Origin: Dactylosporangium sp. AC04546
Lineage (GTDB): Bacteria; Actinomycetota; Actinomycetes; Mycobacteriales; Micromonosporaceae
Length of the DNA stretch: 64,000 bases
Direction of reading: 5' to 3'
Assembly: GCF_022095675.1 (NCBI RefSeq)
Contig: NZ_JAHYSG010000035.1
Coordinates: forward strand, 1 to 64,000
Part shown: one piece after another, positions 56,318-64,000 of the stretch
Numbering within the stretch: position 1 is the first letter of the stretch
Layout of the letters: each line of letters starts with the position of its first letter
Position numbers and translations under genes: made by a program
Notes under the pieces: generated by a model
What the model saw: the letters and a program-made list of their open reading frames with translations, nothing else
Told to the model about the DNA's origin: nothing
Databases searched by the model: none

Positions 56318-59300
56318 TCATCCACCCGGCAGCGCGGTGATCAACTCCAGCAGCCCTTCCTCGTCCAGCAGGTCGGCGGGCCGGACGGTGACGCCGTCCC
56401 GCACGTAGAAGAACGCCGCCCCGACCTGCTCCAGCGGCACCCCGCGCAGCTCGGCCCAGGCCAGCCGGTACGCCGCGAGCTGCACCGCCGCCGCCGTCGC
56501 GTCACTGCCGCCGGGCCGCCCGCCCGTCTTCCAGTCCACGACGTCGTACCGCCCGTCCGGGTACCGGTACACGGCGTCCATCCGCCCCCGCACCACGACC
56601 CCGGCGACGACGGACGCGAACGGCACCTCCACGTCGTACGGCACCCGGTCGGCCCACTCGCTCGCCAGGAACCGCGCCTGAAGATCGGCAAGCGCCTCGT
56701 CCGGCGCGGCCCCCTCGTCGGCGGCCCCCGGCAGCTCGTCGATGTCGATCAGCCGCTCGGCGTTGAACCGCTGCTCCAGCCAGTGGTGGAACGCGGTGCC
56801 CCGGCGCGCGTACGGGTCCGGCCGCGCCGGCAACGGCCGCCGTAACGCCCGCGCGAGCCGCTGCGGATCCCGCCGGAGCGCCACGAGCTGCGAGACGGAG
56901 AGATGCCCGGGCAGCGAAACCTCGACGACCCCGTCCTGCCTCGGCGCGAGCCGGGCCCGCTCCGCGAGCAGCAGATCGGCCTCGGCCGCCCACCGCCGCC
57001 CGGCCGGATCCCGCACGACGACCGCCGCCCATCGCCGGGCCGTCCCGCCACGGCCCGCACCGCCCTCGCCCGAGCCCGCGGCTGCCACGCCTTCCCGGGC
57101 CGCTTCCTCGCCCGCACCTGCACCGCCGGGCGCGAGCTCGCCAACCTCTCCGACGGGCGGCGCGACCTCGGCAACCTCTTCGCCGGCCGCCTCCTCGGCC
57201 GCCAACAGGTCGGCGGCGGCCGCCCGGACCATCGCGGCGGCCGACTCCAGCAGCGGGCGGCGCGGACCGAGCGGGTCGGCCGGCCAGCTCGCGCTCGGGA
57301 TGTCGACGGCCGTCGGGTTCTGTGCGTCCTGGGCCGGCTGCGCCGCCCAAGCGTCGACCACCCCGGCCCCGGCCAGGCACCGCTCGCGGATCTCCTCCAG
57401 GAACACCGACGGCCCGCGGGCCCGCTTCACGCCCTCGCCCCACCAGTACCCGCTGGCCAGCAGCAGGCGGCGCGGGCGTGTGACGGCGACGTAGGCGAGA
57501 CGGCGCTCCTCGCGGACGTCATGATCGCGCCAGTCGCGGTTGAACGTCTCCAGCCGCGAGACCACGCCCTTGATATCCGAGATGCCGGAAAGATCCAGCA
57601 TCGGCAGGCCGGCGTGGTCGCCCCGCAGCGGGAACGGCAGGACGCCCAGGCCGCGCAGCCAGTGGTCGCCGGCGTTCGACGCGCCCGGGAACACGTCGGC
57701 GGTCAGGCCGGCCACCGCCACCACGTCCCACTCGAGCCCCTTCGCCGCGTGGGCGGTGAGGATCTGCACGGCGCCCTCGACGACCTCGACCTCGCCCGGC
57801 GCCAGGCCGCGCTCCTCGTTCTCGGCCGCGGCCAGGAACGCCAGGAACGCGCTGAGCGTCGCACCCTCCGACTCGGAGGCGAACCGCGCCGCGATGTTGC
57901 TGAACGCGTCGAGGTGCCCGCGGGCCAGGCCCGCGTCGCCCGGGCGGGCCGCGACCTCGACGGCGAGGCCGATCACCCGCTCGATGTCGGCCACGAGGTC
58001 GGGCAGCGGCTGGTCGAGCCGGCGGCGCAGGCGGCGCAGCTCGGCGCCGAGGGCGGTGAAGCGGCGGTGCCCCTCGGCGGAGTACAGCTCGGGGTCACCC
58101 GGCGCGTCCAGCGCCTCGACCAGCACGGCCTCGTCGAGCCGGTCGGCGAGGGCGGGTTCGTCCTCCGGCCCGGCGCGGCGCTCGGCGGCGATGCGGCGGG
58201 CCCGGCGGTACAGCGCGACGAGGTCCCGCGGGCCGATCCGCCACCGCGGGCCGGTCAGGATGCGCAGCAGAGCGGCGCCCTCGGCCGGGTCGGCGAGGAC
58301 CCGCATGGTGCTCACCACGTCGCGGACCTCGGGCGTGTCGAGCAGCCCGCCCAGGCCGACGACCTCCACCGGCAGCCCGCGGGAGCGCAGCGCATTCTCC
58401 AGGGCCGGGATCTGCGCTCGCGTGCGGACCAGGATCGCGGTCGACGGGCGGTCCTCGACGGGGATGTCGTAGGGGAACGTGTCCGGATCGACCTTGGCCG
58501 CGAGCCGCCACGACGCCAGGACCCGGTCCGCGATCCACGCGGCCTCCTCGGCGAACGTGTCGAGGAGCGCACAGTGGACGGTGGCGGTCGACGCGGGCTC
58601 GGCGAGCCGGTCGGCCGGCGCCAGCTCCTGCACCCGCGCGCCGTGGGCCCGCAGCGGCCGGGACAGCGTGTTGGCGACGTCGAGGATCTCCGGCCGGTTG
58701 CGCCAGCTCGTGGTCAGCGACAGCTCGGGCGCCGGCCGGTCGGGCGCGACCGGGAACTCCTGCGGGAACCGGTCGAGGGTGCCGGCCGACGCGCCCCGCC
58801 AGCCGTAGATCGACTGGCAGGGGTCGCCGACCGCGGTGACCGGGTGCCCGTCGCCGAACAGCGCGCGCAGCAGCACGACCTGGGCGTGGCTGGTGTCCTG
58901 ATACTCGTCGAGCAGCACCACCCGGAACCGGTCACGCTCGACCGCCCCCACCTCGGGATGGGCCCGCGCCACCGTGGCCGCCCGGGCGAGCTGGTCGCCG
59001 AAGTCCATGGCCTCCAGCAGGGCTTTTCTCTCCTGGTACTGCCGGATCAGCGGCAGCAACTGCAGCCGCGCCTGCTGGCGGGCCAGCACGTCGCGCACCG
59101 GCTTGGCCATCTTGCCCGTCTTGCCGCCGACCTCGGCGAAGAACCGCCCGGTCCAGGCGGCCACGTCGGCCGGCTCGCGGAGGTGCTCCGCGAGGTCGCC
59201 GGCGAGGTGCAGGACGGCATCGACGACCGTCGACGGGGCCGATGACACGGCGGTCATGTCGCCGTCATACGCCCGGACGACCGCGTCGGCGAGCTGCCAG

Positions 59301-59722
59301 CACGCGGCCTCGGTGAGCAGCCGGGTCGACGGCTCATACCCGGCGCGCACCCCGTGCTCGCGAACGACCCGCGCGGCATACGAGTGATACGTGGCCACGG
59401 TCGGCTCGCCGGCGATGAGGTCGTCGCGGCCGAGCCGGCGGACGAGCTGACCGAGCCGCTGCCGGATGCGGTGCGACAGCTCGCCGGCCGCCTTGCGGGT
59501 GAAGGTGAGACCCAGGATCTGCTCCGGCCGCACGTGCCCGTTGGCGACCAGCCAGACCACCCGGGCGGCCATCGTCTCGGTCTTGCCCGACCCGGCCCCG
59601 GCCACGACGAGCAGCGGCCGCACGGGAGCGGCGATGACCGCGGCCTGCTGGATGGTCGGCGCCGGCAGCCGCAGCAGCTTGGCCAGCTCGATGGGCGCAT
59701 AGCTGGGCGGTGGGGCCGTCAT
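56318..59722 (-). CDS. adnB: AdnB-type helicase-nuclease
   Basis: A 1134-residue protein. The N-terminal two-thirds is a UvrD-type helicase: Walker A GAGSGKT (42-48), motif II VVLLDEYQDTS, motif V ILTAHAAKGLEWD and motif VI YVAVTRPRRLLLAS. The C-terminal third is a RecB-type nuclease with GRMDAV and DVVDWKTG (about 1040-1062), whose Asp and Lys carry the catalysis. AdnAB is the actinobacterial counterpart of RecBCD/AddAB and resects double-strand ends. The gene overlaps adnA (ATGA), so they are made together. I start at ATG 59722; the much longer frame to 61723 runs inside adnA. Confidence 0.94.
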   Translation of the reverse strand: MTAPPPSYAPIELAKLLRLPAPTIQQAAVIAAPVRPLLVVAGAGSGKTETMAARVVWLVANGHVRPEQILGLTFTRKAAGELSHRIRQRLGQLVRRLGRDDLIAGEPTVATYHSYAARVVREHGVRAGYEPSTRLLTEAACWQLADAVVRAYDGDMTAVSSAPSTVVDAVLHLAGDLAEHLREPADVAAWTGRFFAEVGGKTGKMAKPVRDVLARQQARLQLLPLIRQYQERKALLEAMDFGDQLARAATVARAHPEVGAVERDRFRVVLLDEYQDTSHAQVVLLRALFGDGHPVTAVGDPCQSIYGWRGASAGTLDRFPQEFPVAPDRPAPELSLTTSWRNRPEILDVANTLSRPLRAHGARVQELAPADRLAEPASTATVHCALLDTFAEEAAWIADRVLASWRLAAKVDPDTFPYDIPVEDRPSTAILVRTRAQIPALENALRSRGLPVEVVGLGGLLDTPEVRDVVSTMRVLADPAEGAALLRILTGPRWRIGPRDLVALYRRARRIAAERRAGPEDEPALADRLDEAVLVEALDAPGDPELYSAEGHRRFTALGAELRRLRRRLDQPLPDLVADIERVIGLAVEVAARPGDAGLARGHLDAFSNIAARFASESEGATLSAFLAFLAAAENEERGLAPGEVEVVEGAVQILTAHAAKGLEWDVVAVAGLTADVFPGASNAGDHWLRGLGVLPFPLRGDHAGLPMLDLSGISDIKGVVSRLETFNRDWRDHDVREERRLAYVAVTRPRRLLLASGYWWGEGVKRARGPSVFLEEIRERCLAGAGVVDAWAAQPAQDAQNPTAVDIPSASWPADPLGPRRPLLESAAAMVRAAAADLLAAEEAAGEEVAEVAPPVGEVGELAPGGAGAGEEAAREGVAAAGSGEGGAGRGGTARRWAAVVVRDPAGRRWAAEADLLLAERARLAPRQDGVVEVSLPGHLSVSQLVALRRDPQRLARALRRPLPARPDPYARRGTAFHHWLEQRFNAERLIDIDELPGAADEGAAPDEALADLQARFLASEWADRVPYDVEVPFASVVAGVVVRGRMDAVYRYPDGRYDVVDWKTGGRPGGSDATAAAVQLAAYRLAWAELRGVPLEQVGAAFFYVRDGVTVRPADLLDEEGLLELITALPGG

Positions 59723-62700
59723 GCGCCGGGGCCCGTCACGTGGCGGCCCTTGCCGGAGACCGGGCAGGACGTCTTCACCGGGCACACGCGGCACTTGTTG
59801 TTGACCACGGCGCTGAACGTCGACGCGGCCATCGTCTTGGCGGTGCGCTGGACCAGCGCGCGAGCCCAGTTGGGGTCGTCGGCCTCGGCGAGCGGCAGCT
59901 GGACCTGCTCGCGGGCCGTGTTGGTCTCGCCGCCCAGCTGCACCAGCGACGCGCCGCCGGCGACCGACGACTCCTCGAAGGCGCCCAGCTCGATCGCCGC
60001 CTGGTAGGCCGCGAGCTGCGGGTGCTCGGCCAGGTTGGCGTTGGCTGGGATGGTCTTGCCGGTCTTCAGGTCGACGACCACGAGCCGGCCCTGCTCGTCG
60101 AGCTCCAGCCGGTCGACCCGGCCCTTGATCTCGACCGGCGCCTCGGGGTCGGCCAGCTCGACGAGGAAGTCCTGCTCGATCGAGACCAGCCGGCGCGGGT
60201 TGCCGGCCAGCCAGCCGATCAGCTTGTCGAGCATGTGCTCGGCCCGGTCGCGCTCGCGGCCGGCGAGCCAGCGCGCGGACAGCTCGATCGCGTCGAAGCG
60301 GTCGGCGACATACGCCACCAGCTGCGCCCGGTCGGCCGTCGCGTCGGAGGCCAGCATCGCCGCCGCGTGGACCAGGTTGCCGATCGACTGCTCGGGTGAC
60401 GGCGTGAGCGCGCCGCCGTGGCGCTCCAGCAGCCAGCGCAGGCTGCACCGGTCGACGCTCTCCACGGTCGACGGCGTGACCTGCACCGCCTCGCCGGGGT
60501 CGACCAGCGGCCGGTCGTCGGAGAGCGCCGGCAGGCCCCACCAGCTGCCGGGGTCGGCGCCGGGCACGCCCTCGGCGGCCAGCCGGGCGAGCACCGCGGC
60601 GGCGGCCGCCCGCTCGGCGTCGGTGGCGTCGAGGTCGACGAGCGCGACCCGCAGCTCGGCGACCAGGGTCGGCAGCGTCAGCGCCCGCGGCGTCTCGAAC
60701 GCGACCTGACCGTCGAGCTCGGCGTCGCTCGACAGCTCGGTGAGGAACCGGCTGGGCTGCTCCTCGCCGTCGCCGGACGCGACCGCGGTGACGAGCACCT
60801 GCTCGCGGGCCCGGGTGACGGCGACGTAGAAGAGGCGGCGCTCCTCGTCGAGCATCGCGGCGAGCCGGCCCATCGTCTCCATCGTGCGGCCGGCGAGGAC
60901 CTCGACCAGCAGCTCGGAGCCGAGCACGCTGCCGCGCAGCCGCAGGTCGGGCCAGACGCCCTCCTGCACGCCGGCGACGGCGACGACGTCCCACTCCAAG
61001 CCCTTGGCGGCGTGGGCGGTGAGGATGCGCACGGCGTCGCCCCGGTCGGCGGACGGGGCGAGCGAGTCGGCCGGCAGGTCCTGGCCCTCGACGTGGTCGA
61101 GGAAGACCGCGGTGCCGGCACCGGGCAGCCGGTCGGTGAACCGGGCCGCCGCGTCGAACAGCGACACGACCGCGTCGAGGTCGCGGTCGGCCGCGGAGCC
61201 GCGGTGGCCACCCCGGGCGCTGACCGCCGACCAGCGGTCGGCCAGGCCGCTGGCGTGCCAGACCGCCCACAGCACCTCCTCGGCGGTGGCGCCGGGCCGG
61301 GCCGCGGTGTCGCGCGCCTCCTGCAGCAGGCGGGCCACGGCGCGGGCCGGCGTCGCCCAGCGTCGCTCGACCATGGCCAGCTCGGCCGGGTCGCGCAGCG
61401 CGCGCACCAGCAGCACCCCTGACGGGCGCCGGTCGCCGGCGGCCAGCGCGAGGGCCCGGAGCCCCTGCCGGAGCCGCCGCTCGGCCAGCGGGTCGGCGCC
61501 GCCGAGCGGCGAGTGCAGCAGCGCGACCGCGGCGTCCTCGTCGAGCCGGGCGTCGTCCAGCGCGCAGCGCAGGAGCAGCAGCAGCGGCGCGATCGCCGGC
61601 TGGAGGTGCAGCGGCAGGTCCTCGGCCTCGGTCACGGTCGGCACGCCGGCCGAGTGCAGGGCCCGCTGCAGCGGCGCGAGCTGGCGGGCGGTGGAGCGCA
61701 CGATCACGGCCATGCGCGACCACGGCACGCCCCGCAGGAGGTGCGCCTCGCGCAGCCGGTGCGACAGGAACGCCGCCTCCGAGGTCTCCGACGGGAACGT
61801 GCGGGTCTCGACGCTACCGCCGGGGCGCACTGACTCCAGGCGGCGGTGCCGCGACGGGCCGCGCAGGCGGGCCGCCACCCGCTGGGTTGCCGCCAGCAGG
61901 CCCGCCCCGATCCGCCGCGAGTGCGGCAGGGTCACCTGCGGTGCCGGGGCGCCCGAGAGCGTCGGGAAGCGGTCCGGGAAGTCGCCGACGATCGTCGGGT
62001 CGGTGCCCCGGAACGCGAACGTCGACGAGTCGGGGTCGGCGAACGCCACCAGGTGAGCGCCGTTGCCGGCGATGAGCTCCAGCAGCTCGATCTGGGCCGG
62101 GTCGGTGTCGGGCAGCTCGTCGACATACACGAACGAGAGCCGCCGCCGCTCCGCCGCCAGCCGCTCGGGCTCGTCGGCGAGCAGGCCGGACGCGGCGCGC
62201 ACCAGCTCGGCGTAGTCATAGGCCACCGAGCCGCGCGTCGTCGCGTCGCGCAGGGCGAGCACCTGGAGATACTCCTTGAAGAACCGCGCGGCGGCGGCCC
62301 AGTCGGCGCGCCGGTGAATCCGGGCCAGCTCGGCCAGGCCGGACGGTGGAACGCCCCGCTCGACGGCGCGCAGGAGCAGGTCGCGCAGCTCGGTGGCGAA
62401 CGCCCGGGTGGCCAGCGCCCCCTTGAGCGACTCGGGCCAGGGCGCGGGCGACTCGGCCAGCAGCTCGCGGATCACCAGGTCCTGCTCGGGGCCGGTGAGC
62501 AGGCGCGGCGACGGCTCGCCCCGCTCCACCGCGGCCCGGCGCAGCAGCCCGAACGCATAGCCGTGGAAGGTGCGGACCATCGGCTCGGCGGTGGTGCGCA
62601 GGCCGCTCGACCGGCCCAGCCGGGCCTCGATCCGGTCGCGCAGCCGCACCGCGCCGCGGCGGCCGAACGTGAGCACCAGGATCCGCTCGGGGTCGACGCC

Positions 62701-62904
62701 CTCGCCCACGCGCGCGGCCACCGCCTCGACCAGCGTGGTCGTCTTGCCCGTGCCGGGGCCGCCGATCACCAGCAGCGGGCCGGTGGTGTGCTCGACCACC
62801 AACCGCTGCCACGGATCGGCACCGACCGGGACAGCCTTGACGAGGGGCCGGCGCACGAGCCGATAGGCACGGCGGGACCCCGCTGGGGAAGCTGTCGCGG
62901 TCAC
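59719..62904 (-). CDS. adnA: AdnA-type helicase-nuclease with Fe-S motif
   Basis: A 1061-residue partner of AdnB. Walker A GGPGTGKT is at 48-55, and motif VI YVAVTRAREQVLV is present. Motif II reads YVDELPDTDP, where the usual DEFQD Gln is Pro. Its nuclease part has GRVDRLEL and VVDLKTG (about 926-948). A Cys at about 822 (RCSLRWLL) and CRVCPVKTSC near the C-terminus (about 1033-1042) form the four-Cys site for an Fe-S cluster as in AddB-type nucleases. GTG 62904 is the start. The degenerate motif II fits AdnA being the weaker motor of the pair. Confidence 0.93.
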   Translation of the reverse strand: MTATASPAGSRRAYRLVRRPLVKAVPVGADPWQRLVVEHTTGPLLVIGGPGTGKTTTLVEAVAARVGEGVDPERILVLTFGRRGAVRLRDRIEARLGRSSGLRTTAEPMVRTFHGYAFGLLRRAAVERGEPSPRLLTGPEQDLVIRELLAESPAPWPESLKGALATRAFATELRDLLLRAVERGVPPSGLAELARIHRRADWAAAARFFKEYLQVLALRDATTRGSVAYDYAELVRAASGLLADEPERLAAERRRLSFVYVDELPDTDPAQIELLELIAGNGAHLVAFADPDSSTFAFRGTDPTIVGDFPDRFPTLSGAPAPQVTLPHSRRIGAGLLAATQRVAARLRGPSRHRRLESVRPGGSVETRTFPSETSEAAFLSHRLREAHLLRGVPWSRMAVIVRSTARQLAPLQRALHSAGVPTVTEAEDLPLHLQPAIAPLLLLLRCALDDARLDEDAAVALLHSPLGGADPLAERRLRQGLRALALAAGDRRPSGVLLVRALRDPAELAMVERRWATPARAVARLLQEARDTAARPGATAEEVLWAVWHASGLADRWSAVSARGGHRGSAADRDLDAVVSLFDAAARFTDRLPGAGTAVFLDHVEGQDLPADSLAPSADRGDAVRILTAHAAKGLEWDVVAVAGVQEGVWPDLRLRGSVLGSELLVEVLAGRTMETMGRLAAMLDEERRLFYVAVTRAREQVLVTAVASGDGEEQPSRFLTELSSDAELDGQVAFETPRALTLPTLVAELRVALVDLDATDAERAAAAAVLARLAAEGVPGADPGSWWGLPALSDDRPLVDPGEAVQVTPSTVESVDRCSLRWLLERHGGALTPSPEQSIGNLVHAAAMLASDATADRAQLVAYVADRFDAIELSARWLAGRERDRAEHMLDKLIGWLAGNPRRLVSIEQDFLVELADPEAPVEIKGRVDRLELDEQGRLVVVDLKTGKTIPANANLAEHPQLAAYQAAIELGAFEESSVAGGASLVQLGGETNTAREQVQLPLAEADDPNWARALVQRTAKTMAASTFSAVVNNKCRVCPVKTSCPVSGKGRHVTGPGA

Positions 62905-62939
62905 GCCGCTATGGAATCACGACCGACCGACAAAACTCG

Positions 62940-63494
62940 TCAGCCGCCACCCAGCAGTGACGCCTCGAGCAGATCCAGTGACTCGGTGATGTCACGCGAG
63001 ACCATCAGCATGCTGAGCGCCTCCCGCCGGACGAACTCCTGCTCGGCGAGCGAGCGCAGCCAGTCGATCAGGCCGCCGTAGAAGCCCTCCGCGTCGAGCA
63101 GCAGCATCGGCTTGCGGTGCAGGTCGAGCATGGCCGTCGTCCACACCTCGAAGAGCTCGTCGAGCGTGCCGAGGCCGCCGGGCAGCGTGATGAACGCGTC
63201 CGCCTTCTCGATCATCATCGTCTTGCGCGACGCCATGCCGTCGGTCACGACCAGCTCGTCGGACTTGGTGTCGGCGACCTCCAGGTCGACGAGCGACTGG
63301 GGGATCACGCCGTACGTGCGGCCGCCGGCGGCTCGGGCGCCGTCCGCCACGGCGCCCATCATCCCGACGCAGCCGCCGCCGGAGACCAGCTCGTGGCCCC
63401 GCCGCCCGATCTCGACGCCCAGGTCGTGCGCGAGGTCGAGCCAGCGGCCGTCGAGTCGCTGCGACGACGCGCAGAACACACCGATCGACGCCAT
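62940..63494 (-). CDS. LOG-family protein (TIGR00730)
   Basis: A 184-residue protein of the cytokinin-activating LOG/lysine-decarboxylase-like family. It has the PGGLGTLDE motif (about 103-111), ASRKTMMI before it and GGGCVGMMG near the N-terminus. Members cleave the phosphoribose from cytokinin nucleotides or similar purine monophosphates. It starts at ATG 63494, which shares one base with the stop of the next LOG gene. The two LOG genes are thus tandem paralogues. Confidence 0.9.
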   Translation of the reverse strand: MASIGVFCASSQRLDGRWLDLAHDLGVEIGRRGHELVSGGGCVGMMGAVADGARAAGGRTYGVIPQSLVDLEVADTKSDELVVTDGMASRKTMMIEKADAFITLPGGLGTLDELFEVWTTAMLDLHRKPMLLLDAEGFYGGLIDWLRSLAEQEFVRREALSMLMVSRDITESLDLLEASLLGGG

Positions 63495-64000
63495 CAGTTG
63501 GTGCCCGTCTCGCGGGCCAGCCGCCGCGCCGACGCCGCCTGGATGTCGTCGAGGTGCTCCCCGGCATTGACGATGTGCTGTACCGCCTCATCGACGTCGT
63601 CCGTCACGAGCATGAGTTGCAGGTCCTCCGGACCGATCTTCCCGTCCGCCTGCATCGTGTCGCGCATCCAGTCCAGCAGTCCCTGCCAGTACGACTTCCC
63701 CATCAGGACCACGGGGAACCGGGTCACCTTGCGGGTCTGGACCAGCGTGACGGCCTCGAAGAGCTCGTCGAGCGTGCCGAAGCCGCCCGGCAGCACGACG
63801 AACGCCTGCGCGTACTTCACGAACATCGTCTTGCGCGCGAAGAAGTACCGGAAGTCGATGCCGATGTCGACCCACTCGTTGAGCCCCTGCTCGAACGGCA
63901 GCTCGATGCCGAGGCCGATCGACAGGCCGCCCGCGTCCGCGCAGCCCTTGTTCGCGGCCTCCATGACGCCGGGGCCGCCGCCGGTGATGACCGCGTAGCC
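63494..64000 (-). CDS. LOG-family protein, partial (5' end outside window)
   Basis: The C-terminal 168 residues of a second LOG protein, open to the right edge. It contains GGGPGVMEAANKG, RKTMFVKYAQAFVVLPGGFGTLDELFE (PGGFGTLDE is the family active-site motif) and a C-terminal DDVDEAVQHIVNAGEHL. It is longer at the C-terminus than the neighbouring paralogue. The start lies beyond 64000, so the N-terminus is unknown. Confidence 0.88.
   Translation of the reverse strand, partial: GYAVITGGGPGVMEAANKGCADAGGLSIGLGIELPFEQGLNEWVDIGIDFRYFFARKTMFVKYAQAFVVLPGGFGTLDELFEAVTLVQTRKVTRFPVVLMGKSYWQGLLDWMRDTMQADGKIGPEDLQLMLVTDDVDEAVQHIVNAGEHLDDIQAASARRLARETGTN

Noticed and set aside
59723..61723. Long frame joining adnB to sequence inside adnA
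   Set aside because: It is an Arg-rich shadow of adnA; the ATGA overlap gives the true start of adnB.

Overview
The window is very GC-rich with strong codon bias, frequent GTG starts and 1-17 bp gene overlaps. Together with a WhiB regulator, mycoredoxin, AdnA/AdnB helicase-nucleases, UvrD2, a mycosin-like protein and a UPF0182 protein, this points to an actinomycete. I infer a relative of the Micromonosporaceae; the family is not proven by the sequence. No IS element, prophage, CRISPR array or integrase gene was seen.

Left third (1-20.7 kb, accessory and metabolic). A PcaF-type thiolase and a FabG-type reductase form an operon behind two phased arrays of a 14-bp palindrome repeat and a perfect operator-like inverted repeat. 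Then come a membrane-anchored Hsp70-like ATPase, Dps, a lipoprotein, an ABC exporter pair (ATPase plus FtsX permease), an EamA exporter divergent from a LysR regulator with a visible LysR box, and a DUF72 protein. A four-gene minus-strand cassette follows (two-pass membrane protein, HerA/DUF87 ATPase, repeat-rich protein with a nuclease-toxin-like C-terminus, pentapeptide-repeat protein). An SGNH hydrolase with CBM2, an SRPBCC-like protein and a GH25 lysozyme complete this part.

Middle (20.7-35.2 kb). A large minus-strand operon encodes three secreted proteins, FG-GAP, LamG and RHS, followed by a small lipoprotein. It looks like a polymorphic (contact-dependent) toxin locus with a candidate lipoprotein immunity. 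A divergent 83-residue HTH protein with a TTGACA promoter sits at its head. An initiator tRNA (fMet) with its own terminator follows.

Right half (35.7-64 kb, conserved core). From memory, the order UPF0182 - PDZ/Lon-like - zinc-hydrolase family - small proteins - ABC1 kinase - WhiB7 - UvrD2 - mycoredoxin - NudC - AdnB/AdnA matches the Mycobacterium tuberculosis Rv3193c-Rv3202c neighbourhood. Extra genes inserted here are a CofC/MobA-like protein, a YgjP-type metallopeptidase, a DUF5679 zinc ribbon, an orphan ThiF/TOMM-like protein, an M16 peptidase pair, a degenerate mycosin and two LOG-family proteins. The whiB7 leader is long and shows a promoter, a 155-codon upstream ORF and a terminator hairpin just before whiB7, as expected for ribosome-mediated attenuation. 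Two clusters of DnaA-box-like 9-mers flank the DUF5679 gene.

Themes: DNA repair and stress (Dps, UvrD2, AdnAB, WhiB7, Mrx1), cell-surface biology (Hsp70 anchor, lipoproteins, UPF0182, mycosin) and inter-bacterial conflict (two separate toxin-like loci).
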